From the NCBI GenBank assembly GCA_947380835.1, contig CANCSL010000019.1, forward strand, positions 1 to 21,504: a DNA stretch of 21,504 nt, written 5' to 3'. Positions 1 through 7,170 of the stretch are shown here, piece by piece (within the stretch, counting starts at the first letter, position 1; every line of letters begins with the position of its first letter). Under the pieces are notes generated by a model. That model was not told the DNA's origin. It searched no databases and worked only from the letters and a program-made list of their open reading frames with translations. Origin of the DNA: Actinomycetota bacterium (lineage in GTDB: Bacteria > Actinomycetota > Actinomycetes > Nanopelagicales > Nanopelagicaceae). The translations under genes and the position numbers were made by a program.

Positions 1-647
1 AGTAGCAGAATTGTAGAAACTACTTTGGCTTTTGTTCCGAGGGCTGTGGTGCGCAGAGTTCCGTACTCCACCAACTTCGTGGGATCTGCGCTACTGGGTC
101 CATAAATCGAAGAATCGATCTCCCACCATAAGCACCCGGTTTCAGCGGCAACGAGCACAGCGCCACAAGCAGTTTTTTCGCATTTTTGAATGGCAAGTGC
201 CAGCTTCTTCTCTGCCGAAATGAGACTCACAAGTTCGCTGCCTGATGGCACTTTGGCATAGATACCATCGCTGTATTTGAAACCTTGTGGCGGCCACTTT
301 GGTGAGGGCGAGGCGAGTGGAACAACTTTTCGCTTCACCGTTGCACGGCGCACGACTTTCTTCGTGGCAACTGCTTTCTTCGTGGCAACTGCTTTCTTCG
401 TGGCAACTGCTTTCTTCGTGACAACTGCTTTCTTCGTGGCAACTGCTTTCTTCGTGGCAACTGCTTTCTTCGTGGCAACTGCTTTCTTCGGCGTGGCTTT
501 GGCGCTTACTTTGGCCGTGGCTTTGGGCGAAGCCTTAGGTGTCGAGATCGCTGCTTGAGTTTGGGAAAGGCTCGCGCTCAAGACACTGCCGGCCAGGAAG
601 AACGTTAAGGCCACACGCGATGCGAGTTTCCTCAACGATCCGACCAT
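1..647 (-). CDS. Secreted Lys/Ala-rich hexapeptide-repeat protein (partial, C-terminus beyond window)
   Basis: I read 215 codons without a stop on the minus strand from an ATG at 647 to the left edge, so the gene is incomplete. Residues 1-33 look like a signal peptide: basic MVGSLRK, a hydrophobic core LTFFLAGSVL, then a small-residue region near SQTQAA. Residues 34-53 are Ala/Lys/Pro/Ser/Thr-rich. Residues 54-95 are seven hexamers KKAVAT (the fourth is KKAVVT). A basic stretch follows to about residue 108, then a less biased domain with Cys156, Cys161 and Cys172. I do not recognise that domain. The start lies 16 bp inside the end of the upstream ABC permease gene, so the two are probably co-transcribed and translationally coupled; no strong ribosome binding site is visible. 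The basic tail resembles those of histone-like proteins, but the signal peptide argues for export. Binding to anionic wall polymers is an inference. Confidence 0.75.
   Translation of the reverse strand, partial: MVGSLRKLASRVALTFFLAGSVLSASLSQTQAAISTPKASPKATAKVSAKATPKKAVATKKAVATKKAVATKKAVVTKKAVATKKAVATKKAVATKKVVRRATVKRKVVPLASPSPKWPPQGFKYSDGIYAKVPSGSELVSLISAEKKLALAIQKCEKTACGAVLVAAETGCLWWEIDSSIYGPSSADPTKLVEYGTLRTTALGTKAKVVSTILL
357..482. repeat. Seven tandem 18-bp units inside the secreted-protein gene
   Basis: Seven consecutive 18-bp units (plus-strand TTTCTTCGTGGCAACTGC) fill this stretch. Six are identical, and the fourth (411-428) differs by one base (G to A). On the minus strand each encodes Lys-Lys-Ala-Val-Ala-Thr in frame. 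Near-identity at the DNA level, including third positions, points to recent expansion or ongoing homogenisation, so copy number may vary between strains. Confidence 0.95.
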
Positions 648-1417
648 TTAAAAGTCCGGGCTGAAACAACGGTGCCGACGATTATCCAGGCGAGCAATAC
701 CAAAACGGTGGTGTTGGTCTGCCAAGAATGGCCAGTTTCCTTCGTAGCAAAGCTATCTGGCAGAAAGACCGAGCGCATTCCTAGAGTTAGCCAACGAAGT
801 GGGAAGAAGGAGGCAAAGTCTTGCATCCATTTTGGCAAGCTGGAGAAAAGAAAGAAAACGCCGCTAAAGAACTGTAAAACAATGACTATAGGGGAGACAA
901 CGGCAGAGGCTCCTCGCCCACTTTTAGGAACACTCGAGAAGGCAATTCCGAGGATCGTGGAGCAGATACTGCCGAGAACTACTAACCAGATAAAGCGCAA
1001 CCACAACGCTGCAGATGCAGGCAGATTCAAACCGAAGAGCAGAGTTCCGAAGGCTAGAAGTAATGCGACCTGAACCAACATGGAGACCGTCACAACGATG
1101 ACCTTGCCGATGAAATAGGAGATGGGAGACATCGGAGTTCCGCGCAGCCTTTTCAAAGTTCCGAAGTCTCGCTCCATGGGAATGGTTATGGCTAATTGTT
1201 GGAAACCAGTGTTCACCAATCCTGATGCGATCATGCCCGCCACAAAATATTGGCTGAAGGTGACGCCGGGAGCAATCTTGTCTTTGAAGACAGATCCGAA
1301 AATAAAGAGCAGCATTACCGGAAAGAGCAAGGTAAAAACTACAGATTCGCGCTGGCGCGCGAACTGTTTGATTTCGATGCCGCCGCGCAACCAGCCAATT
1401 CGCAGAATACTCTTCAT
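632..1417 (-). CDS. ABC-2 type transporter permease
   Basis: This 261-residue integral membrane protein is the size of DrrB/ABC-2 permeases. A cytoplasmic amphipathic N-terminus (about residues 1-25) precedes about six hydrophobic segments. Between the first pairs is the loop PMERDFGTLKRLRGTPMSP, typical of the ABC-2 family, where it contacts the ATPase. Its ATG follows the stop of the ATPase gene after one base, and its 3' end overlaps the secreted repeat-protein gene by 16 bp. With the ATPase it should form a half-transporter pair that exports a lipid, drug or polymer. The substrate cannot be told from the sequence. Family assignment is firm; the role is inferred. Confidence 0.9.
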   Translation of the reverse strand: MKSILRIGWLRGGIEIKQFARQRESVVFTLLFPVMLLFIFGSVFKDKIAPGVTFSQYFVAGMIASGLVNTGFQQLAITIPMERDFGTLKRLRGTPMSPISYFIGKVIVVTVSMLVQVALLLAFGTLLFGLNLPASAALWLRFIWLVVLGSICSTILGIAFSSVPKSGRGASAVVSPIVIVLQFFSGVFFLFSSLPKWMQDFASFFPLRWLTLGMRSVFLPDSFATKETGHSWQTNTTVLVLLAWIIVGTVVSARTFKWSDR

Positions 1418-1418
1418 G

Positions 1419-2288
1419 CTAGTTAGCCTCCACGTTGATCATCGAGAGATAAATTTCTTCCAAAGTCGGCCTGGTCACCGTCAGTTCTGGAATTTCGCCC
1501 GCAAACTTTGCCGCCAACTTTGTTACTTCCTGGGTTGGATTATCGGTAAAGATTTCTTGGCGAACTCCGTCTCCTATCCAGGAGATACGCGCTTTGGCGT
1601 TGTTGCGTCCACCCAGATTTCCGGGAGTCGAGACTTCAATAATCTTTCCATTGTTAATGACCGCAACTCGATTGGCTAAAGCTTCGGCTTCATCGAGATA
1701 ATGCGTGGTCAACAAGATGGTGGTGCCTTCATTCTGAAGTTGAAGTATGAGCTCCCAAAAAGCACGACGTGCTTCGGGGTCAAAGCCGGTAGTGGGCTCA
1801 TCCAAGAAGAGAATTTCGGGAGATCCAATAATTCCGAGCGCAACATCCAGACGCCGACGTTGTCCGCCTGAGAGCGTTCGAATCTTGGCATTTCGCTTTT
1901 CGGCCAGTCCCACAGCGGCAATTACCTGGTCGGCATCCTTTGGATTGGTGTAGTAATACGAGAAGTGGTGCACAGTTTCAGCAACGGTGAGGTCAGCCGC
2001 ATCCTCTGTCGATTGGAGGACGATGCCGATGCGATTGCGCCAGGAGAGGTCTTGGTTCTGTAAGTTGCCAGGGTCGACGCCCAAGACGTGGACCTCGCCC
2101 GAATCACGGTCTCGATAACCTTCTAAGATTTCAACGGTGGTGGTTTTGCCAGCCCCGTTGGGTCCCAGGATGGCAAAGATCTCGCCTAGCTCGACCCTTA
2201 GGTCGATTCCGTCGACTGCAATTTTGTCGCCATTTTTCTTATCGGGGTAGATCTTGCGCAAACCCTTAACTTCAATCGCCGCTGACAT
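1419..2288 (-). CDS. ABC transporter ATP-binding protein (DrrA/CcmA-like exporter ATPase)
   Basis: The protein has 289 residues from the ATG at 2288 (MSAAIEVKGLRKIYPD). It carries a complete nucleotide-binding domain: Walker A GPNGAGKTTT, a Q-loop around VLQSTED, signature LSGGQRRRLD, Walker B EILFLDEPTTGFD and H-loop TTHYLDEAEALA. A C-terminal region of about 70 residues, as in DrrA-type exporters, ends the protein. The open frame extends 90 codons further upstream, but that part has no ABC similarity and overlaps the divergent gene, so I chose the start just before the conserved beta-strand. It powers the permease encoded one base downstream. The spacer to the divergent small gene is 72 bp; I found no convincing promoter in it. 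Confidence 0.92.
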   Translation of the reverse strand: MSAAIEVKGLRKIYPDKKNGDKIAVDGIDLRVELGEIFAILGPNGAGKTTTVEILEGYRDRDSGEVHVLGVDPGNLQNQDLSWRNRIGIVLQSTEDAADLTVAETVHHFSYYYTNPKDADQVIAAVGLAEKRNAKIRTLSGGQRRRLDVALGIIGSPEILFLDEPTTGFDPEARRAFWELILQLQNEGTTILLTTHYLDEAEALANRVAVINNGKIIEVSTPGNLGGRNNAKARISWIGDGVRQEIFTDNPTQEVTKLAAKFAGEIPELTVTRPTLEEIYLSMINVEAN

Positions 2289-2360
2289 GACGACATCATG
2301 CCCTAGCAGCCTGAATTTCCACCACCGCGATCGGCAAAAGCGGGACAAATACGAAAGAAT

Positions 2361-2678
2361 ATGAGGGTGAGCCCTCGTAGAAACCACCCCAAAAGACGTG
2401 GTCCCAAGCCGGAAGAGCGCGAGATATCTACTTCCAACGAGACTATTGAAGAGCACTCTGAGGGTATCTATCGGGTACGAAAAATTACGGGTTCTAGTTC
2501 CACCAAGCCTTATCGCTGCCCCGGGTGCGACCAGCTGATCCCTATGGGGACGCCACATATCGTGGCTTGGCTAGAGGAAGACGTCGAGAGCCGCCGCCAT
2601 TGGCATTCGGCATGTTGGAGCAAGCGCAATGATCGCCGCCCGAGAACTGAAAGAACGCGCAACGCTCCTAGGTTTTAA
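2361..2678 (+). CDS. Small zinc-binding actinobacterial protein (often annotated ATP/GTP-binding protein)
   Basis: A 105-residue protein with a basic N-terminus (MRVSPRRNHPKRRG), a poorly conserved linker, and a C-terminal metal-binding region: Cys53-x2-Cys56, His66, then His80-Trp-His82-x2-Cys85. It ends in the basic tail RTERTRNAPRF. From memory, Streptomyces and related genera have proteins starting MSPRRN with the same YRCPGCDQ.IP and ending RSRNAPRF, commonly named ATP/GTP-binding protein although no nucleotide-binding motif is visible. By that comparison the real start may be the GTG at 2367 (MSPRRNH). Either start has GAAAG a suitable distance upstream. The 3' end overlaps the convergent aldehyde dehydrogenase gene by 4 bp. 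Function is unknown; a treble-clef or zinc-ribbon fold binding nucleic acid is a reasonable guess. Confidence 0.82.
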   Translation: MRVSPRRNHPKRRGPKPEEREISTSNETIEEHSEGIYRVRKITGSSSTKPYRCPGCDQLIPMGTPHIVAWLEEDVESRRHWHSACWSKRNDRRPRTERTRNAPRF

Positions 2679-4150
2679 CCCACGACCTTGGAATGTAGGA
2701 ACTTGATCAAGGTCTTGATGAAATTATCGGCGAATCGAGTTCTAGAAAAAGTCGTAAATTCGATCGGAATCTTAAAACGTGGGGAAATGATCGTTCTGGG
2801 ATAAGTAAATTCCATGAGCCCTTCAGGGCCGTGTATCCGACCATAGCCACTGTCCTTTACGCCACCAAAAGGGACGGAAGCGATTGCGGCAAAGGCGATC
2901 ACTGAATTAATCGAAACCATTCCACACTGCAGTTGCGATGCGATGTGATGGCCGTGTCGTTTCGACCAGACAGAAGCGGCCAGTCCGTAGCGCGTGGCAT
3001 TGGCAAGAGAGATTGCTTCTTCGATGCTGGCCGTGCGATTGATAGTCAGAGTCGGGCCGAAAGTTTCATCGGTAATCGCCAGCGAACCTTCTGGAACGTC
3101 GAGCATGATGACAGGTTCAACATATCTTTCCCCGACGGAAGTGGTATTCCCTAGAGCAAATTTTGCACCCTTTGCGGCTGCATCATCGATATGGCTTTGG
3201 ATGACACCGAGCTGAGATGGCATTGTTGCCGGGCCATAATTCTTTCCAGGCTCGATCTTCTTGGCCAAGGCCGTAATTTTCTCGATAAAGGCGTCGGCCA
3301 CTTCTTCAACGACATAAACTCGCTCCGCGCCGATGCACGTCTGCCCGGCATTAGACATTGCAGACCACAGGACGTTTTCGGCCGCCTTATTAATATCTGC
3401 GTCTTGAGCAACGATAACCGGGTCTTTGCCTCCGCATTCCAAAACGACGGGGATCATTCTCTCAGCGCAGGTAGCGGCAACTAATTTGGCGGTGCGAGTG
3501 GATCCGGTGAAAGATATTTTGTCGACCTTGCTCTTGGTGAGGAATTGACCAGTGTCTCCCAATCCTTGAATAACTGAAAAAATATTGGGGAACGGCGCAA
3601 TCGTGGCAAAACTATGAGCCAGCCAGTCACCAACTGCTGGTGCGAATTGACTTGGTTTGAACACAACTGTGTTACCGGCGGCTAGTGCGTAGGCAATTGA
3701 ACCCATAGGAGTGAAGATCGGATAGTTCCAAGGACCAATAACCCCGACGACGCCCATGGGCGAACGTTCAACTTCAGATTTCATGTTGAACATCAATATT
3801 CCTGAAGGGCGCACATGAGATTTCAACACTCGCCCCGCGTTCTTTGCTGCCCAGGCTAAGTGGCCAATTGCCAGCGAAGCTTCCAATGTCGCATCACCGA
3901 CTGGCTTGCCAGTTTCTGTGGCGATCAACGAGCCAATTTCATTGAGATTTTCGGTAAGAACCGAACACCAATTCAGCAATACCCGCTTGCGTCCTTCAAA
4001 GCCCAGCGCTTGCCACGCAAGGGAAGCAAGGCGTGCATCCACAACGATGGCATTGACGTTGGCTTGGTCGGTGATGTGAAATTCTTTGAGGACCTCGCCT
4101 GTCTTAGGATCATGGCTGGCGAAGGTTAAAAGTGAGTCAGTCCCGTTCAT
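2675..4150 (-). CDS. NAD(P)-dependent aldehyde dehydrogenase, succinate-semialdehyde dehydrogenase-like
   Basis: The 491-residue protein is full length for the aldehyde dehydrogenase superfamily. Visible landmarks are the cofactor motif GPWNYP (about 139-144), Lys165 in VFKPS, FTGST (214-218), general base Glu238 in LECGGKDP, and catalytic Cys272 in NAGQTCIG. The late motif ETFGP is also present. The C-terminus (HGPEGLMEFT, then a hydrophobic/basic tail) resembles actinobacterial GabD2-type enzymes, which oxidise succinic semialdehyde or other aldehydes to acids. Substrate specificity cannot be fixed from sequence. The ATG at 4150 has no Shine-Dalgarno; a TAGTCT -10 element ending 6 bases upstream suggests a leaderless mRNA. 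The gene diverges from the alpha/beta hydrolase gene and overlaps the small zinc protein gene tail-to-tail by 4 bp. Confidence 0.9.
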   Translation of the reverse strand: MNGTDSLLTFASHDPKTGEVLKEFHITDQANVNAIVVDARLASLAWQALGFEGRKRVLLNWCSVLTENLNEIGSLIATETGKPVGDATLEASLAIGHLAWAAKNAGRVLKSHVRPSGILMFNMKSEVERSPMGVVGVIGPWNYPIFTPMGSIAYALAAGNTVVFKPSQFAPAVGDWLAHSFATIAPFPNIFSVIQGLGDTGQFLTKSKVDKISFTGSTRTAKLVAATCAERMIPVVLECGGKDPVIVAQDADINKAAENVLWSAMSNAGQTCIGAERVYVVEEVADAFIEKITALAKKIEPGKNYGPATMPSQLGVIQSHIDDAAAKGAKFALGNTTSVGERYVEPVIMLDVPEGSLAITDETFGPTLTINRTASIEEAISLANATRYGLAASVWSKRHGHHIASQLQCGMVSINSVIAFAAIASVPFGGVKDSGYGRIHGPEGLMEFTYPRTIISPRFKIPIEFTTFSRTRFADNFIKTLIKFLHSKVVG

Positions 4151-4156
4151 GACATA

Positions 4157-4166
4157 AGACTAAACT
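4157..4166. promoter_or_regulatory. Overlapping divergent -10 elements (candidate leaderless promoters)
   Basis: In the 23-bp spacer between the aldehyde dehydrogenase ATG (4150, minus) and the hydrolase GTG (4174, plus), the plus strand has TAAACT at 4161-4166, followed by 7 bases and the GTG. The minus strand has TAGTCT (4162 to 4157), followed by 6 bases and the ATG. Both fit TANNNT with the spacing expected when transcription starts at the start codon. The hexamers share the two bases 4161-4162. Neither has a clear -35. The assignment is inferred from pattern and spacing. Confidence 0.55.
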
Positions 4167-4173
4167 CAACTCC

Positions 4174-4917
4174 GTGATTGCACCGATTAGATCCAGCACG
4201 GTTTTGCCCGCCAGTCGCCGCCCGATAACAATTCCCACATCCGACGGCCTCCATTTGGTGGGTGAAGTGGCCGCCCCGATCGGAGCTCGTCAGGCCAGCA
4301 TTCTCTGCCTTCATCCTCTGCCCACACATGGCGGAATGATGGATAGCCATATTTATCGTAAGGCCGCTAACCGCTTGCCAGCGCTGGCTGGGATTGAAGT
4401 TATTCGATTTAACACGCGCGGGACCAGCAGTGAAGCCGGTACCAGCGAAGGTCAATTTGATAATGGCGAGAGCGAGCAATTCGATGTTGAAGGCGCCATT
4501 GACTACGCCTTTTCCGAGTTGGCCGTAGAAAACCTCTGGGTAGTCGGCTGGAGCTTTGGAACTGATCTGGCGCTCCGTCATGCCCGGGACCCACGAATTT
4601 CGGGCTTAATTTTGCTCAGCCCGCCGCTGCGAACTTCCAAAATCACAGACTTAGAATTCTGGCGCGAGGATGGTCGTCCAGTCATCGCTTTAGTCCCCGA
4701 GCATGATGATTACTTAAAGCCTCATGAGGCACGGGAACGCTTTAGCGTCATCCCACACATCGAAATTATTGCAGTGGAGGAGGCCAAACATCTCTGGGTG
4801 GGAGAGCCATCGGTCTACCGAGTGCTCTCTGAGATCACCAGAGTTGTAGCGCCAGAGGCCCTACCGCTTGCTCGGGACTGGAATGAAGATACTGGGGAAC
4901 CGATTTACCAGGCGTGA
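4174..4917 (+). CDS. Alpha/beta hydrolase
   Basis: A 247-residue alpha/beta-hydrolase fold protein. The nucleophile elbow is GWSFG (Ser127), the likely acid is Asp178 or Asp179 in PEHDDYLKP, and the likely catalytic His is His206 in AKHLWVGE. The oxyanion segment LHPLPTHGG (46-54) and the RFNTRG turn (78-83) resemble the COG2945-type short hydrolases. The start is a GTG with no Shine-Dalgarno but a TAAACT -10 seven bases upstream, fitting leaderless initiation. There is no signal peptide, so it should be cytoplasmic. It diverges from the aldehyde dehydrogenase gene, and its 3' end overlaps the convergent aldo/keto reductase gene by 13 bp. The substrate is unknown. Confidence 0.88.
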   Translation: MIAPIRSSTVLPASRRPITIPTSDGLHLVGEVAAPIGARQASILCLHPLPTHGGMMDSHIYRKAANRLPALAGIEVIRFNTRGTSSEAGTSEGQFDNGESEQFDVEGAIDYAFSELAVENLWVVGWSFGTDLALRHARDPRISGLILLSPPLRTSKITDLEFWREDGRPVIALVPEHDDYLKPHEARERFSVIPHIEIIAVEEAKHLWVGEPSVYRVLSEITRVVAPEALPLARDWNEDTGEPIYQA

Positions 4918-5876
4918 TCTTCAGGCGAAGTTTTATACCCAGGCAAAATCTCGGAGAGGCGCATTAACTGCGCCTCCGTAAGCTCTAGATCCAATGCGCG
5001 CAGCGAAGCATCAAACTGCGCCATCGTTCGCGGACCGATAATTGGTGCCGTAACAACTGGTTGAGCCATGAGCCAAGCAAGTGCGACATCACCCGGTTCG
5101 TAGCCGATTTCATCGCAGTAATTTTCATAGCTTTCAATCTTTGGCCGGATAGCATCAAGTGCCTCCTTGGCTCTACCTTGAAGTCGGCGCTTGCCGGAGT
5201 TCTCTTTTTTAATAACCCCACCGAGCAAGCCGCCGTGCAGAGGCGACCAAGGCAATAACCCCAACCCATAATTAGCCGCTGCAGGAATAACTTCGCGCTC
5301 GACATCTCGTTGTACCAAGTTGTAGATCGATTGTTCAGAAACAAGACCGACGAAATTGCGGGCATGAGCTTGCTCTTGTGCCTGGGCGATATGCCACCCG
5401 CCAAAGTTGCTGCTGCCGACGTAGAGAATCTTTCCTTGCGCGACCAGAACCTCCATTGCTTGCCAGATTTCATCCCATGGAGTGGCGCGATCGATGTGGT
5501 GCATTTGGTACAAGTCGATGTAATCAGTTTGCAGACGCTTCAGACTGGCATCTACTGCTTTGCGAATAGCGAGTGCTGAAACCCCGCGATTGTTGGGCCA
5601 AGGATCCATCTCGCCATAAAGCTTGGTTGCAAGCACCACTTTGTCACGGCGTCCGCCACCTTGAGCAAACCAACGACCAATGATGCTTTCGGTAGCGCCC
5701 CAATTATCAGGACCGCCATACCGGTTAGCAGTATCAAAGAAATTAAGACCATGGCTGAGGGCCGAGTCCATAATGGCATGTGAAGTTACTTCATCAGTCT
5801 CTGGTCCAAAATTCATAGTTCCCAGACAGAGTCGGCTGACACTGAGACCTGAACGTCCGAGATTCTTGTATTTCAT
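4905..5876 (-). CDS. Aldo/keto reductase
   Basis: A 323-residue protein starting MKYKNLGRSGLSVSRL, the usual opening of the YajO/YghZ-like aldo/keto reductases, with the expected (beta/alpha)8 length. The catalytic tetrad is visible: Asp48 (FFDTA), Tyr53 (NRYG), Lys85 (LATK) and His126 (YQMHHID). A C-terminal IIGPRTMAQFD segment fits the NADPH-binding site. It should reduce carbonyls with NADPH; the natural substrate is unknown. I chose the ATG at 5876 because it matches the family start and has AGAGG five bases upstream; the longer open frame runs into the neighbouring gene. It follows the AI-2E gene on the same strand after 55 bp of AT-rich, pyrimidine-tract DNA (5877-5931), which may hold its own promoter (TATAAC/TATACC-like). 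Its end overlaps the hydrolase gene by 13 bp. Confidence 0.92.
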   Translation of the reverse strand: MKYKNLGRSGLSVSRLCLGTMNFGPETDEVTSHAIMDSALSHGLNFFDTANRYGGPDNWGATESIIGRWFAQGGGRRDKVVLATKLYGEMDPWPNNRGVSALAIRKAVDASLKRLQTDYIDLYQMHHIDRATPWDEIWQAMEVLVAQGKILYVGSSNFGGWHIAQAQEQAHARNFVGLVSEQSIYNLVQRDVEREVIPAAANYGLGLLPWSPLHGGLLGGVIKKENSGKRRLQGRAKEALDAIRPKIESYENYCDEIGYEPGDVALAWLMAQPVVTAPIIGPRTMAQFDASLRALDLELTEAQLMRLSEILPGYKTSPEDHAW

Positions 5877-5931
5877 GGCATCCTCTATTCGGTATAAGTT
5901 ATAAAAAAGTAAAAGTGAAAAAGAAAGAAAG

Positions 5932-7047
5932 TTAAGCGAGATCTGCTTTGGGATAGACCACTTCATCGAGAATGAGGAGGATCGCCGCTGCAATGGGAAC
6001 GGCCATTATTGCCCCGATCAAACCAAGCAAACTGGTACCAAGTAAGGCGGCCAAAATCGTGACCAAGCCCGGCACCGCCAGCGTTTGTTTCATTATTCGA
6101 GGCATGATGAGGTAATTTTCAATTTGAATATAAATAACGTAAAAAACAAAAGCGATTAATGCGGTAGTTGGAGATTTAGTAAAGGCGATCAATGTCATCA
6201 CCGATACGCCCAAAATATGTCCGATCAATGGAATTAGGCCACAGATAAATACCAACATGGCCATTGCCGTTGCGTAGGGGATTCCGATTGCATAGCCCAA
6301 AATCAAAGCAAAGATTCCGGCAATAACGGAGACGATCGCCTGGCCTCCGACAAAAACGCCGACTCGGAAGATGATGGCATCGGAGAGCCGGGCAACCCGA
6401 ACTCTGCGACTGGCTGGGACTATTCGATAGACAACCTTTGTGACCTTGGGAAGTGAAGCTAGAAAATATAGAGTCAGAACCAAGACGGTCAACGTTGCAA
6501 TCGCGCCTGATACAACGGCACGTCCTACGCCCAACACGCCACCAAATGCGGTGACCACAAACTGACCGTTCTTAATTGTTTCTGAAACCTTCTTTTGCAA
6601 TGAATCGATGACGCCGTAATTTTCATTGAGTCGATTAATTAAAGAATTATGTTTGAGGTTGGAGACGATCTCTGGCGCATTGGCTAAGAGGGCATTCACT
6701 TGATGAACCACCGGTGGGATTACTACCCAAGCGAAGAGGCTGACAAAAATTAAAACTATTCCAACAATTGCCGAGACTGCCCAGGCCCTGGTCAAACCCC
6801 ATTTGCGAAATAGTTCAACTGCTGGATTTAGTCCAGCAGCGAGAAAGAGGGATAAGAGAATCAATACAAATACTTGACTGGCCGAAGCCAGCGCTTTGAG
6901 CATCGTGATTGAAACCAGCGCACCAGCGGCAGCCAGAAAACCAAAATAGAAAGGGTGCGTGATATCGATGGGTTTTCCCGAGGCGCCAAGATCTTCAGGC
7001 GCGGGTGCAGGACGTTTAAGCTTCTTGGTGGGTTTTATCAGCGCCAT
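5932..7047 (-). CDS. AI-2E family transporter / PerM-like membrane protein
   Basis: A 371-residue polytopic membrane protein with a basic, Pro-rich cytoplasmic N-terminus (MALIKPTKKLKRPAPAPEDL). Hydrophobic segments begin near residue 34. A long extramembrane region (about 110-160) separates the N-terminal and C-terminal membrane bundles. Family signatures are the GLIPLIGHILGV loop and the C-terminal GTSLLGLIGAIMAVPIAAA segment. The family (Pfam AI-2E_transport, including PerM and TqsA) is thought to move small solutes or ions; the quorum-signal role of TqsA should not be carried over. The start ATG is 6 bases after a TAAAAT -10, so it may be leaderless, although GGAAA just upstream could also bind ribosomes. 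Confidence 0.9.
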   Translation of the reverse strand: MALIKPTKKLKRPAPAPEDLGASGKPIDITHPFYFGFLAAAGALVSITMLKALASASQVFVLILLSLFLAAGLNPAVELFRKWGLTRAWAVSAIVGIVLIFVSLFAWVVIPPVVHQVNALLANAPEIVSNLKHNSLINRLNENYGVIDSLQKKVSETIKNGQFVVTAFGGVLGVGRAVVSGAIATLTVLVLTLYFLASLPKVTKVVYRIVPASRRVRVARLSDAIIFRVGVFVGGQAIVSVIAGIFALILGYAIGIPYATAMAMLVFICGLIPLIGHILGVSVMTLIAFTKSPTTALIAFVFYVIYIQIENYLIMPRIMKQTLAVPGLVTILAALLGTSLLGLIGAIMAVPIAAAILLILDEVVYPKADLA

Positions 7048-7053
7048 ATTTCC

Positions 7054-7059
7054 ATTTTA
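7054..7059 (-). promoter_or_regulatory. Candidate -10 element of the AI-2E family gene
   Basis: On the minus strand TAAAAT is followed by GGAAAT and then the ATG at 7047. The hexamer fits TANNNT, and the 6-base spacing fits transcription starting at or next to the start codon. No good -35 is visible at 16-18 bp. Confidence 0.5.
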
Positions 7060-7122
7060 TCGATGTTCGCGAGGCAAAGATGAGATATGTAACACGATCG
7101 AGCCTTATTTCTCATCCATAGT

Positions 7123-7128
7123 TAACCT
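7123..7128 (+). promoter_or_regulatory. Possible -10 element of the DUF4032/thioredoxin/MFS operon
   Basis: TAACCT fits TANNNT and would start transcription near 7135, giving a leader of about 36 bases that contains the AGGGAG ribosome binding site (7156-7161) of the DUF4032 gene. No convincing -35 is seen. Confidence 0.3.
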
Positions 7129-7170
7129 GAATCAAGGTGCGTGGGTCAGGAAGTAAGGGAGAATTACGGC

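Noticed and set aside
357..482. Tandem repeats as a CRISPR array
   Set aside because: Units are contiguous 18-mers without spacers and encode an in-frame peptide repeat.
277..558. Plus-strand open frame encoding Phe-Phe-Val-Ala-Thr-Ala repeats
   Set aside because: It is the antisense of the Lys/Ala repeat. The minus-strand frame has a signal peptide, runs 215 codons and fits the operon; the plus-strand frame has no family features.
2289..2558. Longer ABC ATPase with 90 extra N-terminal residues
   Set aside because: The extension has no ABC similarity, is low in conserved features and overlaps the divergent small gene. The family starts at MSAAIEV.
5877..5993. Upstream start for the aldo/keto reductase
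   Set aside because: It would lie inside the AI-2E gene and add residues absent from the family. MKYKNLG at 5876 has a Shine-Dalgarno.
7141..7170. GTG at 7141 as start of the DUF4032 gene
   Set aside because: No ribosome site precedes it, and the AGGGAG lies inside this stretch at the right distance from the ATG at 7171.
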